DNA from: JAVJSD01 sp040219575
GTDB lineage: Bacteria; Planctomycetota; Planctomycetia; Pirellulales; Pirellulaceae
Direction: 5' to 3'
Assembly (NCBI GenBank): GCA_040219575.1
Contig: JAVJSD010000110.1
Span: forward strand, 1 to 64,000
Length of the DNA: 64,000 bases
In this document: piece by piece, positions 9,301 through 17,857 of the stretch
Numbering within the stretch: position 1 is the first letter of the stretch
How the letters are laid out: each line of letters opens with the position of its first letter
Translations under genes and position numbers: made by a program
The notes under the pieces: generated by a model
What the model was told of the DNA's origin: nothing
The model's database searches: none
The model's input: the letters and a program-made list of their open reading frames with translations, nothing else

Positions 9301-9403
9301 TGAGTTTTGCGACGTCTACGAGATCCAGTCCGATTTCGAGGCAAAGGTCGAGGCCGAGTTCAACAAAATGATCGATTCAGTTACCGCCACGCCGGTGTCG
9401 TAA
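6326..9403 (+). CDS. type III-like restriction helicase-nuclease (Res), BPTD_3080-like, 1025 aa
   Basis: A superfamily-2 helicase with a nuclease tail. The opening NPFFEHPILNSPYECPQRHW is typical of the BPTD_3080-type restriction enzymes. Walker A is LATGAGKTTV near residues 173-182, the DEAH box is LNDEAHH near 309-315, a motif Ia/III region precedes DLSATPF, and motif VI is QVIGRALRR near 640. The C-terminus carries a PD-(D/E)xK nuclease pattern: RPDFIVLV near 928, then LIVEIKGY near 952. It would translocate on and cut unmethylated DNA. It is followed nine bases later by the methyltransferase gene. All core motifs are intact. Confidence 0.92.
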   Translation: MANPFFEHPILNSPYECPQRHWELDGQGQPTQQIKEVRRRAEFITPIPKPKKRKKSSQQKELVFDEGAGLSTQEQQYDPTSIINEVRGQVDRWRALSNPSEWQVTPETARMLQHWRHHEFSGVRPFFCQVEAIETAIWLTEVAPNSKTGKRLLSHLASANRDANPEISRLALKLATGAGKTTVMAMLIAWQTVNSVRRPNSKKFTRGFLVVAPGLTIKDRLRVLQPNDPDSYYASRELVPGDMLDDLNRAKIVITNYHAFKLRERVDLSKGGRQLLQGRRGDELNTLETEGQMLQRVMPDLMGMKNILALNDEAHHCYREKPKDADDVDLKGDERKEAEKNNEAARLWISGLEAVNRKLGLARVFDLSATPFFLRGSGYAEGTLFPWTMSDFSLMDAIECGIVKLPRVPVAENIPGNEMPMYRNLWENIRKDMPKKGRGKATELDPLKLPTRLQTALQALYGHYDKTFKLWQDAGISVPPCFIIVCQNTAISKLIYDYISGFHRTNEDGSTTLENGRLALFRNFDETTGNPLPRPNTLLIDSEQLEAGDALDANFRSMASDEIERFRREIVERSGDPRSGEKITDQELLREVMNTVGKVGQLGGSIRCVVSVSMLTEGWDANTVTHVLGVRAFGTQLLCEQVIGRALRRQSYDLNEQDLFNVEYADVFGIPFDFTAKPVVAPPQPPRETIQVKAVRPDRDALEIRFPRVEGYRVELPEERLTAEFNDDSILTLTPDLVGPSITRNSGIIGEGVDLNLEHLGDMRPSTLVFHVTQRLLYTKWRDPGEEPKLHLFGQLKRITKQWLDTCLVCKGDTYPALLMYQELADIACNRITAGITRKFLGERPIKALLDPYNPTGSTMHVRFNTSKTDRWETSSDHSHINWVILDSDWEAEFCRVAESHPQVRAYVKNHNLGLEVPYRYGSETRKYRPDFIVLVDDGHPPHADGTPDLLHLIVEIKGYRGEDAKEKKSTMDTYWIPGVNHVGSYGRWAFAEFCDVYEIQSDFEAKVEAEFNKMIDSVTATPVS

Positions 9404-9412
9404 GGAAACGAA

Positions 9413-12178
9413 ATGGCAAAGAAGAAAACAAACAAAAAGAGCGTCGAGACGCTCACGCACGAAGATGCGGCGCGGACCAACATCCCGACGGCTGAGCTTC
9501 AGTCGGTGATGGACCAGAAGCAGAAAAGACCGATTCGTGTCGCTTACGAGCGCCGCAATCGCGATCTCGACCCCCAGCTTGTCTGGCGCGGCAAGGATGA
9601 GCAGGACTGGTCGGATCTGGTCGTGCATGCGCCGCCGCTTTACATCCAGGAGAAAGTGCATCCCAAGGTGCTCGTCGATGACCTGCTGCGGCAAACTCAA
9701 GTTGAGGAAGACGCCGCCAAAACTGAACGGCAACTCGATCTGTTCGCCGACTTCAACGGCCTGCCCGATGAGGCGCGTTCGACGGAGTTCTATCAGCACG
9801 AAGCGAACTGGACGAACCGCATGATTCTGGGTGACAGCCTGCAGGTGATGGCGTCGCTGGCCGAACGCGAAGGGCTGCGCGGCAAAGTCCAGTGCATCTA
9901 TATCGACCCGCCCTATGGCATCAAGTTCAACTCCAACTTCCAGTGGTCCACGACCAGCCGCGACGTGAAGGACGGCAAAGCCGATCACATCACTCGCGAG
10001 CCGGAACAGGTGAAAGCGTTCCGCGATACGTGGCGCGACGGGATTCACTCGTATCTGACGTATCTGCGAGATCGACTGACAGTGGCCAGAGATTTGTTGT
10101 CGCCGTCGGGGTCGATCTTTATGCAGATTGGTGACGAGAACGTACACCGCGTTCGCGCATTGATGGATGAAGTTTTTGGAGACGACAACTTCGTTGGCCA
10201 AATCACGTTTCGTACTGGAAGCGGATTTGTCGCGAGGTTCATCAAGACGACAAGCGACTATTTGTTGTGGTATTCCAAGGACAACCAGAACGCTAAATTC
10301 CGACGTCTCTTCAGCGAGAAGGCACATGGTGACGACACGTACTTTAACAAACTTCAGGGCGCAAAAGGCGAATACATTGATCGTGATAAGGCGAGCGAAG
10401 ATGAGTTAGCCAGCGCGACTCCTGTGGCGCTGCGTCCATTAGTCTCTGCTTATTCAGAGAACACTAACTATCGCTACGAACATAGGAGCAGGCAGTATTA
10501 CTGTGGAAGTACGCGATGCTGGAAGACCACGCCAGAAGGAATGGATCGAATAGCGATGGCGAATCGCATCCACTCAAGCAAGAATACGCTAAAGTTCATC
10601 GCTCGTTTTACGGATTTTCCGTTTTCGGAAGTCACGCACGTCTGGGAAGACACAATGGAGTTGCTTTCAAAGAATTACGTTGTGCAGACGGCAACAAAGG
10701 TAATCGAACGCTGTATCCTCATGACGACTGATCCCGGTGACCTTGTAATTGACCCAACCTGTGGCTCCGGCACTACCGCATTTGTCGCTGAACAATCGGG
10801 GCGTCGCTGGATCACTATTGATACATCTCGTGTCGCTCTTGCGCTGGCTCGCGCACGCATCATGGGCGCTCGCTATCCGTACTACCTACTGGCCGACAGT
10901 CGCGACGGGCAACGGAAAGAAGCCGAAGTTACTCGCTCGGCTCCTTCTGAAGCGCCCACGCACGGTAGCATTCGGCATGGATTCGTTTATGAACGCTTGC
11001 CGCACATCACGCTCAAAGCCATCGTTCACAACGCTGAGATCAATGTGATCTGGGATAGGTTTGAGCAATCGCTCGAACCGCTTCGCAACGAACTAAACCG
11101 AACACTGAAGCAGAAATGGGAAGAATGGGAAATCCCCTCGGAAGTTGGTGACGATTGGCCAGCCGACGCAAGAGAACTGCACGCCGAGTGGTGGCAGCAG
11201 CGAATTGCTCGCCAGAAAGAAATTGACGCTTCGATCGCCGCCAAGGCCGACTTTGAATACCTGTATGACAAACCATACGAAGATAAGAAAACGGTCCGCG
11301 TCGCCGGCCCGTTCACCGTCGAGAGCCTCTCGCCGCACCGCATGCTGGGCGTCGATGAAAATGACGACTTGATCGACCCGCTCAAGCAGAATCGAGGAGA
11401 GGGTGATGCGGAATCGTTCGCCGAGATGATCCTGGAGAACCTCACTCTGGCCGGCGTGCAGCAGGCGCACAAAGAGGACCGCATCTCATTTACTTCGCTC
11501 GTTCCCTGGCCCGGCGACATGGTTTGCGCCGAAGGCCACTACCTGGAAGGAGACACGGAGCGCCGGGCCGCGATCTTCATTGGCCCTGAGTTCGGCACCG
11601 TTCAGCGGCAAGACCTGGTGCAGGCCGCCCGCGAGGCGGGCGACGCCGACTTCGACGCGCTGATTGCCTGCGCCTTCAACTATGAGGCTCACGCCACAGA
11701 ATTCAACAAGCTGGGCCGCATCCCTGTGCTCAAGGCCCGAATGAACGCCGATTTGCACATGGCCGACGACCTGAAGAACACCGGCAAGGGCAACCTATTC
11801 GTGATCTTTGGCGAACCGGACATCGACATCCTGACCGAGGAAAACGGCCAATTGCGCGTGAAGGTCAACGGCGTGGACGTCTTCCATCCAAACACGGGCG
11901 AAGTCCGTAGCGACGGCGCGGACGGCATCGCCTGTTGGTTTATCGACACCGATTACAACGAAGAAAGCTTCTTCGTCCGGCATGCGTACTTTCTCGGCGC
12001 GAACGATCCATACAAGTCCCTCAAGACAACTCTCAAGGCCGAGATCAACGCCGAAGCATGGGAATCGCTTAACAGCGACACGTCGCGGCCGTTTGAAAAA
12101 CCCGCGTCCGGCCGGATAGCTATAAAGGTGATTAACCACTTGGGCGACGAGGTGATGAAGGTTTTCAGGGTGGAGTGA
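9413..12178 (+). CDS. site-specific adenine-N6 DNA methyltransferase (Mod), 921 aa
   Basis: A beta-class amino-methyltransferase. Motif IV IYIDPPYG is near residue 162-169 and comes before motif I VIDPTCGSGTTAFVAE near 443-458, the order seen in type III Mod subunits. The N-terminus is Lys-rich (AKKKTNKKS). A long C-terminal half (about 520-921) contains a target-recognition and coupling region with several alpha/beta stretches I cannot name. The start has AAGGAAA eight bases upstream. It protects host DNA from the neighbouring Res enzyme. The helicase gene that follows begins at or just after its stop, so the three genes form one transcript. Confidence 0.92.
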   Translation: MAKKKTNKKSVETLTHEDAARTNIPTAELQSVMDQKQKRPIRVAYERRNRDLDPQLVWRGKDEQDWSDLVVHAPPLYIQEKVHPKVLVDDLLRQTQVEEDAAKTERQLDLFADFNGLPDEARSTEFYQHEANWTNRMILGDSLQVMASLAEREGLRGKVQCIYIDPPYGIKFNSNFQWSTTSRDVKDGKADHITREPEQVKAFRDTWRDGIHSYLTYLRDRLTVARDLLSPSGSIFMQIGDENVHRVRALMDEVFGDDNFVGQITFRTGSGFVARFIKTTSDYLLWYSKDNQNAKFRRLFSEKAHGDDTYFNKLQGAKGEYIDRDKASEDELASATPVALRPLVSAYSENTNYRYEHRSRQYYCGSTRCWKTTPEGMDRIAMANRIHSSKNTLKFIARFTDFPFSEVTHVWEDTMELLSKNYVVQTATKVIERCILMTTDPGDLVIDPTCGSGTTAFVAEQSGRRWITIDTSRVALALARARIMGARYPYYLLADSRDGQRKEAEVTRSAPSEAPTHGSIRHGFVYERLPHITLKAIVHNAEINVIWDRFEQSLEPLRNELNRTLKQKWEEWEIPSEVGDDWPADARELHAEWWQQRIARQKEIDASIAAKADFEYLYDKPYEDKKTVRVAGPFTVESLSPHRMLGVDENDDLIDPLKQNRGEGDAESFAEMILENLTLAGVQQAHKEDRISFTSLVPWPGDMVCAEGHYLEGDTERRAAIFIGPEFGTVQRQDLVQAAREAGDADFDALIACAFNYEAHATEFNKLGRIPVLKARMNADLHMADDLKNTGKGNLFVIFGEPDIDILTEENGQLRVKVNGVDVFHPNTGEVRSDGADGIACWFIDTDYNEESFFVRHAYFLGANDPYKSLKTTLKAEINAEAWESLNSDTSRPFEKPASGRIAIKVINHLGDEVMKVFRVE

Positions 12179-12180
12179 AC

Positions 12181-14268
12181 ATGGAATTCCTCATTGCCGA
12201 CACATTTACTGACAGTCTCGCCCGGCTCGCCGGCGACGAGCAAAAGGCCGTCAAGACGACGGCGTTCGATCTGCAACTAAACCCGGCCAGCCCCGGCATG
12301 AAGTTTCACAAGCTAGACAAGGCACGGGACAAGAACTTCTGGTCGGTACGAGTCAGCAGCGATATCCGGTTGATCGTTCACAAGACGGCAGGCAGCCTGC
12401 TGCTGTGCTATGTCGATCACCATGACAAGGCTTACGCCTGGGCGGAGCGTCGCAAGCTGCAAACGCATCCCAAGACAGGCGCGGCGCAGTTGGTCGAGGT
12501 CCGCGAGACCGTGCAGGAGATCGTCGTTCCCACCTACGTCGAAGCGGAAATCCCCGCGCGGGCGGTTCCGCAGCGGCCGCTCTTTGACCGTCACGATGAC
12601 GAGGAATTGCTGAGCTACGGCGTGCCGACCGAGTGGCTGGGCGATGTCCGGTCGGCCACTGAAAGCACGCTATTGGCCTTGGTTGACCATCTTCCAGGTG
12701 AGGCGGCAGAAGCACTGTTGGAACTAGCGACGGGCGGTAAGCCCCGCGTGCCGCAGCCGGTCACCGCCACGGTCGATCCGTTTGAACATCCCGACGCCCA
12801 ACGACGGTTCCGTGTGATGGCCAATGTCGAGGAACTGGAGCGAGCACTCGACTTTCCGTGGGAGAAATGGACTGTATTCCTACATCCCGAACAGCGGCAG
12901 TTCGTGGAACGCGACTACAACGGCCCAGCGCGGGTGTCAGGTTCGGCTGGCACCGGCAAGACCATCGTCGCTCTGCATCGAGCCGTTTACCTGGCACGCG
13001 CGAATCCCGAGTCGCGCGTGTTGCTGACGACATTTTCCGACGCATTGGCGAATGCGCTGTTAACACGTCTCAATCGTCTCGCAAGCAACGAACCGCGTCT
13101 CGCCGAGCGGATCGACGTCCATTCGCTGACAGCCATTGCGCAACGGCTTCACAAAATGTGTTTTGGCTCCGCGACGCTTGCCGACCAGAGCGAGATTCGC
13201 GAGTTGTTGCGTGAGGCATCGCTTCGTGCCGCCGACCACAAGTTCAGCCTTTCTTTTTTGGTGGCTGAATGGGAGCACGTCGTAGACGCTTGGCAATTGC
13301 AGAGTTGGGAGGCGTACCGGGATGTGGCGAGGCTGGGCCGGAAGACACGCTTACCAGAGGCAAAGCGGCAGGTGCTTTGGTCGATGTTCGAAGATATTCG
13401 CGCCAACTTGGCAGCCAAAAGCCTGATGACCGAGCCGACGATGTTTGCTCGATTGGCCGACGAGTTCGCCAGCGGACGCTCGGCTCCCTTTGACTTCGCG
13501 GTGGTCGATGAAGCGCAGGATGTGGGAGTGTCGCAAATGCGTTTCCTGGCGGCGCTCGGCGGGGATCGCCCCAATGCGTTGTTCTTCGCTGGTGACCTGG
13601 GGCAACGCATTTTCCAGCAGCCATTTTCATGGAAGTCTCTCGGCGTAGACATTCGTGGGCGCAGTCGCACGCTACGAGTGAATTACCGAACATCGCATCA
13701 AATCCGTATGCAGGCCGACCGCTTGCTCGGACCGACCGTGACCGATGTGGACGGCATCAGCGAGGATCGAAGCGATACGGTTTCCGTGTTCAATGGCCCG
13801 CCACCGACGATTAGGTTGCTGCCAAGTGAGAGTGACGAGGCCAAGACGGTCGGAGCGTGGATCAAAGAACAGACTCAGGCCGGAGTGTTACCGCACGAGT
13901 TCGGCGTGTTTGTCCGATCAGCTGCTCAACTCGACCGGGCCAAAGCTGCCGCCGAGGAAGCGGAGTTGCCCTTCAAGATCCTTGATAAGGGAGGCGAGGG
14001 GGACGTTGGCCACATTTCGATCTGCACCATGCATCTGGCGAAGGGGCTGGAATTTCGGGCGGTCGCTGTGATAGCTTGTGATGATGAGATCATTCCGTTG
14101 CAAGAACGCATTGAAACGGTTGGCGACGACGCCGACTTGCAGGAGGTCTATGATACTGAGCGGCAACTGCTGTACGTCGCCTGCACTCGGGCCAGAGATA
14201 ACCTGCTGATCACAAGCGTAGAGCCCGCGTCGGAATTCTTGGACGACCTGCGCATGCCTGGCGAATGA
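12181..14268 (+). CDS. UvrD/Rep-type helicase with RelE/ParE-like N-terminal domain, 695 aa
   Basis: Residues 1-95 (MEFLIADTFTDSLARLAGDE, through NPASPGMKFHKL to RLIVHKTAGSLLLCYVDHHD) match the compact fold of RelE/ParE-family toxins. From about 230 it is a superfamily-1 helicase: Walker A GSAGTGKTIVAL near 253, Walker B VVDEAQD near 440, motif IV-like VNYRTSHQI, motif V ISICTMHLAKGLEF and motif VI LLYVACTRARDNL near 660. The ATG at 12181 follows GGAGTGAAC; a GTG at 12175 overlapping the Mod stop is the alternative. It is the third gene of the restriction cassette and may assist translocation, process ends, or act as an abortive module. It ends four bases from the ThyX stop, convergent. Confidence 0.88.
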   Translation: MEFLIADTFTDSLARLAGDEQKAVKTTAFDLQLNPASPGMKFHKLDKARDKNFWSVRVSSDIRLIVHKTAGSLLLCYVDHHDKAYAWAERRKLQTHPKTGAAQLVEVRETVQEIVVPTYVEAEIPARAVPQRPLFDRHDDEELLSYGVPTEWLGDVRSATESTLLALVDHLPGEAAEALLELATGGKPRVPQPVTATVDPFEHPDAQRRFRVMANVEELERALDFPWEKWTVFLHPEQRQFVERDYNGPARVSGSAGTGKTIVALHRAVYLARANPESRVLLTTFSDALANALLTRLNRLASNEPRLAERIDVHSLTAIAQRLHKMCFGSATLADQSEIRELLREASLRAADHKFSLSFLVAEWEHVVDAWQLQSWEAYRDVARLGRKTRLPEAKRQVLWSMFEDIRANLAAKSLMTEPTMFARLADEFASGRSAPFDFAVVDEAQDVGVSQMRFLAALGGDRPNALFFAGDLGQRIFQQPFSWKSLGVDIRGRSRTLRVNYRTSHQIRMQADRLLGPTVTDVDGISEDRSDTVSVFNGPPPTIRLLPSESDEAKTVGAWIKEQTQAGVLPHEFGVFVRSAAQLDRAKAAAEEAELPFKILDKGGEGDVGHISICTMHLAKGLEFRAVAVIACDDEIIPLQERIETVGDDADLQEVYDTERQLLYVACTRARDNLLITSVEPASEFLDDLRMPGE

Positions 14269-14272
14269 CAGG

Positions 14273-15196
14273 TTACGTCCACGGCTTGGTTATGCCCAAC
14301 TGGTCAAGTTTTGACTCACACTCGTCTCGCTCCCGGTTGCGTTTTAGCCCATCCTTGCCCTGCTCAAGCCAGCCAATCGAGCGAGCGAACTCGATAGCAC
14401 CATCGATGTCGCCGGCTGAGGCTCGCTTAACCACTTCGATCTCCAGCCGAGATAGGCTTGTCCCCTCCATGCGATAGTCAAAGAAAGCTTCCCACGTCAA
14501 CGGACACCACTTGGAAACAATCTCATTCCCAATGACCGTTGCATACGCACGGATTTCATGCTGAGCGTGTGCATCCATGCGAAGTGACAAGAAGTGCAGC
14601 AAATTGTGGAGGTCGATCTTCCAATACGCTTCCGTGTACGTTGACAGCGGCAGATCCTTCCGCGCTTGCTCGCGAGCAACCCCCTGCGCGATGCGCTCTT
14701 CGTACACTTCCCGCGACAACCTTTGCAATTCGCCTTCTCTAGCCGACAAGCGTTCCCCTGTCGCCAACTCAATGTTGGCGTCGCTTCCTTGGCGATTTGC
14801 AGTCGACTGAGCTCGCCATTCAGCTGGAGGCGTCTTTTGGGAAGCGTCGATTGCTTCTGAATATCTGGTCGAATACTCGTTCACGTTCGCCGTACGATGT
14901 CGAATCCACTGCCTCCAGCAATCCATCGGAACGCGAACATGCAGCTTGATCTCGCACATTTCAAACGGCGTCGTATGTCGATGCCGCATCAAATAACGAA
15001 TCAGGCCGCGATCTTCATGGACTTGCTTCGTTCCAGCACCGTACGAGATTCGCGCTGCCTGGACAATTGATGCATCTGACCCCATGTAGTCAATCACTCT
15101 TACAAATCCATCGTCCAACACCTTAAACGCTTGGCCGAGAATGCAGTCAACCGTTTCCAACGATTCGCGCTTTAATACATTTGACTCGTTACTCAC
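14273..15196 (-). CDS. thyX: FAD-dependent thymidylate synthase ThyX, 307 aa
   Basis: Makes dTMP from dUMP using methylene-tetrahydrofolate, NADPH and FAD. The ThyX signature RHRTANVNEYSTRY is complete at residues 99-112, and the later helical region (WKIDLHNLLHFLSLRMDAHA onward) matches bacterial ThyX. Length is normal for the longer bacterial forms. It starts 17 bases after the preceding alpha/beta gene, so it belongs to the methyltransferase-HD-AAA operon. Phage-borne ThyX usually boosts dTMP for replication; its place at the end of a probable defence operon is odd. Whether the host has another thyX or thyA cannot be seen here. Confidence 0.95.
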   Translation of the reverse strand: MSNESNVLKRESLETVDCILGQAFKVLDDGFVRVIDYMGSDASIVQAARISYGAGTKQVHEDRGLIRYLMRHRHTTPFEMCEIKLHVRVPMDCWRQWIRHRTANVNEYSTRYSEAIDASQKTPPAEWRAQSTANRQGSDANIELATGERLSAREGELQRLSREVYEERIAQGVAREQARKDLPLSTYTEAYWKIDLHNLLHFLSLRMDAHAQHEIRAYATVIGNEIVSKWCPLTWEAFFDYRMEGTSLSRLEIEVVKRASAGDIDGAIEFARSIGWLEQGKDGLKRNRERDECESKLDQLGITKPWT

Positions 15197-15213
15197 TACA
15201 CTCTCCCGTTTGC

Positions 15214-16104
15214 CTAGCTGTCGTCGAGGGAACCATAGATAGTTTCCCCAATCCCACTCGAATACTCTCTGTTGAATTCTCGTGCTGGCAGATAAACAAG
15301 CCCAAGATTCTCATTCTGCCGGTGCAGCCGATACAGCGACACTGCCGACAGCTTAGGGCCCATCGATGCCATAATGACATTGTGTGTCGGGGAGATGCTC
15401 GCCAAGGCTGTCTCCACAGCTTCCATGCCGTGATCGCTCGAGTAGGCGTCCACCCAAAATCGCTGAACTGACCTGTCGTCCTTGAACGCGCTGCTTTGCG
15501 CCTCCATTCTTTCGCTGTTCTCAGGAGCAACGCTATCTTTCTGAAGCCCGAGCAATGCGATCTCTGGCTCAAAGGTGTCAACGAGATGGCGCACACGATC
15601 TACGTCATAGCCAGCGAGAACAAGCAACGCAGTCCTTGCCCCGATTCGGGAAATGCCTGACATCTTGTAAACCAACCGTGGCCGATCAGGATCTCGGCTC
15701 AGCCATTCACCGTACTTCCCGGGGCGATGATACACGTAGCTGACATTGCATTTGCGGTATTGAAGAAACCAGAATGTTTGCCAAATAATCTCGCGTGGCA
15801 TTGTGCTTAGATCAACAACGGCGTTACACCCCTCCGGCAACTGGCCGAGTGACGAGTCCAGGGTCTCCCTCCATGTACGACTCGTGTCCGCGGCATAGAG
15901 CACTCCGTCCTCATATTGAATTCCTTTGTCACGACATTGGGCCTGAACGGAAGCACGCGATGCCTGAGTCCAGTCGGCATACTCGTCCGAGTAATAAACT
16001 ATTGCACGAGAGTAAGCGTGCGATTCAAATAATCGCTGACAACCGAGTAAGAAACGTTCCTCCCAGCTCGCAACGGATATCAAAATGTCTGCGTCAGATC
16101 TCAT
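15214..16104 (-). CDS. unrecognised alpha/beta protein of the MTase-HD-AAA operon, 296 aa
   Basis: I do not recognise this family. The N-terminus DADILISVASWEERFLLGCQ is a beta strand followed by a conserved-looking WEERF helix. A second block, CNAVVDLSTMPREIIWQTFW, has a strand, a loop with Asp and Ser/Thr, then a helix, as in Rossmann-like nucleotide-sensing folds (CARF-type proteins share this style, but I see no direct match). A third block, NVIMASMGPKLSAVSLYRLH, resembles a substrate-binding loop. The frame extends upstream to 16224, but the ATG at 16104 starts the folded part and overlaps the end of the AAA gene by 11 bases. It may be a sensor or effector subunit. Confidence 0.75.
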   Translation of the reverse strand: MRSDADILISVASWEERFLLGCQRLFESHAYSRAIVYYSDEYADWTQASRASVQAQCRDKGIQYEDGVLYAADTSRTWRETLDSSLGQLPEGCNAVVDLSTMPREIIWQTFWFLQYRKCNVSYVYHRPGKYGEWLSRDPDRPRLVYKMSGISRIGARTALLVLAGYDVDRVRHLVDTFEPEIALLGLQKDSVAPENSERMEAQSSAFKDDRSVQRFWVDAYSSDHGMEAVETALASISPTHNVIMASMGPKLSAVSLYRLHRQNENLGLVYLPAREFNREYSSGIGETIYGSLDDS

Positions 16105-17857
16105 CGAAAAGCCTCGGTTGCTTTGATGCGGCTTCATCATCGTCCTTAAAGGGGATTGGCCGGTTCTGCTCCGCGGCCGCCCACAAATCAGGGGCGCGAA
16201 TCGATACGCGCGCGTGCTGACCATGTGGGTCTAACCCGCGGTCCGGCCACAACATCCTGTTCGGAACATAATAGTTCTCGCGCTTGCCCTTGTCTTTTGC
16301 GGCACCACTTCGGACATAGAGCAACTGTGCAGCAACTAGCGTATCAATCACCTGATTCAGATTCGCCATCACAGAATCGCTCTGTTGCGATATCGTAAAC
16401 GAGTTAGCTCGTGGCTCGCTCTTGTGTTTCAATAGCCTTTCGCGAAAAAGCACAGCAAGATTGTCGAGCAGTTGATACGCTCGACGTGCATTTTCACGAG
16501 AACAGCCCTCCAAACTCTTGTCGAGTTCGTTGCGGACCCAATCCCACAAGGATCGGCTGCGTGCGAGAATGACCTCGGACTGTATGTTCGGTGGAATTTC
16601 GTTCGGCAGGGAGGTGCCAGTAGGTTCTTCGTGGGTTCCCGGCTCGGGGTCAATCGCCGAATGAGAAATGACCTTATCAAACATCCAATAGCATGGCATC
16701 AGCAGGTTGCGAATTACTCCTGTGGACAAATACACGAGCGTGTCGAAGCCCGAATACTCGGGGCGATTGGCTGTTGCAGGCCGGTTGCGAAAAAAGTGTG
16801 CCCTCTTGTACTTGTAGACATAGTCTGACACCCGGCCACTGTCGCTGCCATACTTTGCCACGGCCTCACTACGAACTTCCTCTTCAGCACGACGAAGCTG
16901 CTCGAGCATCTGACTGCTAACAGGGAAGAAAGCATGTGGCGTCGAATCAATGCCACACTTCTCCAGCCGGCGCATCACTAGCAGATGCGCCAGATGACCG
17001 AAATCAGCTTCGTCATTGTGAAATGGCTGGACCATGTCAATCCGTGTGTAGTCATGGCCCTCGAGAATTGATCCACCGGAAGCCGTGGCAAGGGAACTTC
17101 GCGAAACGTTCGCGATCGCTACTTTGAAGCTGAAGAGCGAGTGCTCCCGAAACGCAATCCACGAGAACAATGCGCGTCGTTGGTGCTCGTTCAAGTCATG
17201 TGCGTCGTCGATAAGAAATGCGAAATGAGTATTGGTGAGGCGTGACGTTGATCGAACTAGCCTCAGAAGTGGAACTATGAGCGAGGGAAACGAGAACGTG
17301 TTCTCGTAGAATACATTCGTCGAGCTGCGAGCGTTTGCCGCACGTTGCGCTTTTATGCACTCTCGCTCGATTAACTGCATTAACGCGATAAATGGTCGTT
17401 CCGTGCGGGGCATTTCAGCATCGAAGAGGAACTCGATCTGAGACCAAACATTGTCTTCTTCGGCGGAAGTCAGAAGGTTGGGAACTTCTGAAAGGGTCTT
17501 TGCCACGCCATAAGCGATTGCGAGTGCAAAATGATGCTCAGAAATCACAGATGCCCTGAAGTCATCAAGGAGCTGAAACTCTCTCTTGTGCGTTAACGGG
17601 GTATTACAGGGCACGTAAACGCCAATGGTGTCCAGGGGCAATTCTTGGTTTTCTCGTTCTGCACGCAAGTGCTGAATGGGAAAGCTGTTGTAGAGCAGGG
17701 TCATCGACTTTCCGCAGCCGCGCTCACCCACAAGCAGAACATTTCGGGTCGAGTGAATGAAGCGCGAGAAGTTGAAATCCTCAATGTAGTAGTCGAGGAT
17801 TGTCTCCCCCGGCAGATCGTTAGCACCCACGTAATCGAAAGGATTGCGAGAATTCAT
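16094..17857 (-). CDS. ORC/CDC6-like AAA ATPase, 587 aa
   Basis: An AAA-family ATPase. The opening NPFDYVGANDLPGETILDYY leads to Walker A VLLVGERGCGKSMTL (GERGCGKS at residues 44-51) and Walker B FAFLIDDAHDL near 213-222, with an arginine-rich region after. The C-terminal 150 residues are helical and include a likely winged helix (VMANLNQVIDTLVAAQLLYV near 510-530). The style is that of ORC/CDC6-like ATPases of bacterial conflict systems. The ATG at 17857 overlaps the TGA of the HD gene in ATGA, so translation is coupled; an upstream in-frame ATG at 17923 would overlap it further and is rejected. Probable role: DNA- or signal-dependent switch controlling its partners. Confidence 0.82.
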   Translation of the reverse strand: MNSRNPFDYVGANDLPGETILDYYIEDFNFSRFIHSTRNVLLVGERGCGKSMTLLYNSFPIQHLRAERENQELPLDTIGVYVPCNTPLTHKREFQLLDDFRASVISEHHFALAIAYGVAKTLSEVPNLLTSAEEDNVWSQIEFLFDAEMPRTERPFIALMQLIERECIKAQRAANARSSTNVFYENTFSFPSLIVPLLRLVRSTSRLTNTHFAFLIDDAHDLNEHQRRALFSWIAFREHSLFSFKVAIANVSRSSLATASGGSILEGHDYTRIDMVQPFHNDEADFGHLAHLLVMRRLEKCGIDSTPHAFFPVSSQMLEQLRRAEEEVRSEAVAKYGSDSGRVSDYVYKYKRAHFFRNRPATANRPEYSGFDTLVYLSTGVIRNLLMPCYWMFDKVISHSAIDPEPGTHEEPTGTSLPNEIPPNIQSEVILARSRSLWDWVRNELDKSLEGCSRENARRAYQLLDNLAVLFRERLLKHKSEPRANSFTISQQSDSVMANLNQVIDTLVAAQLLYVRSGAAKDKGKRENYYVPNRMLWPDRGLDPHGQHARVSIRAPDLWAAAEQNRPIPFKDDDEAASKQPRLFDEI

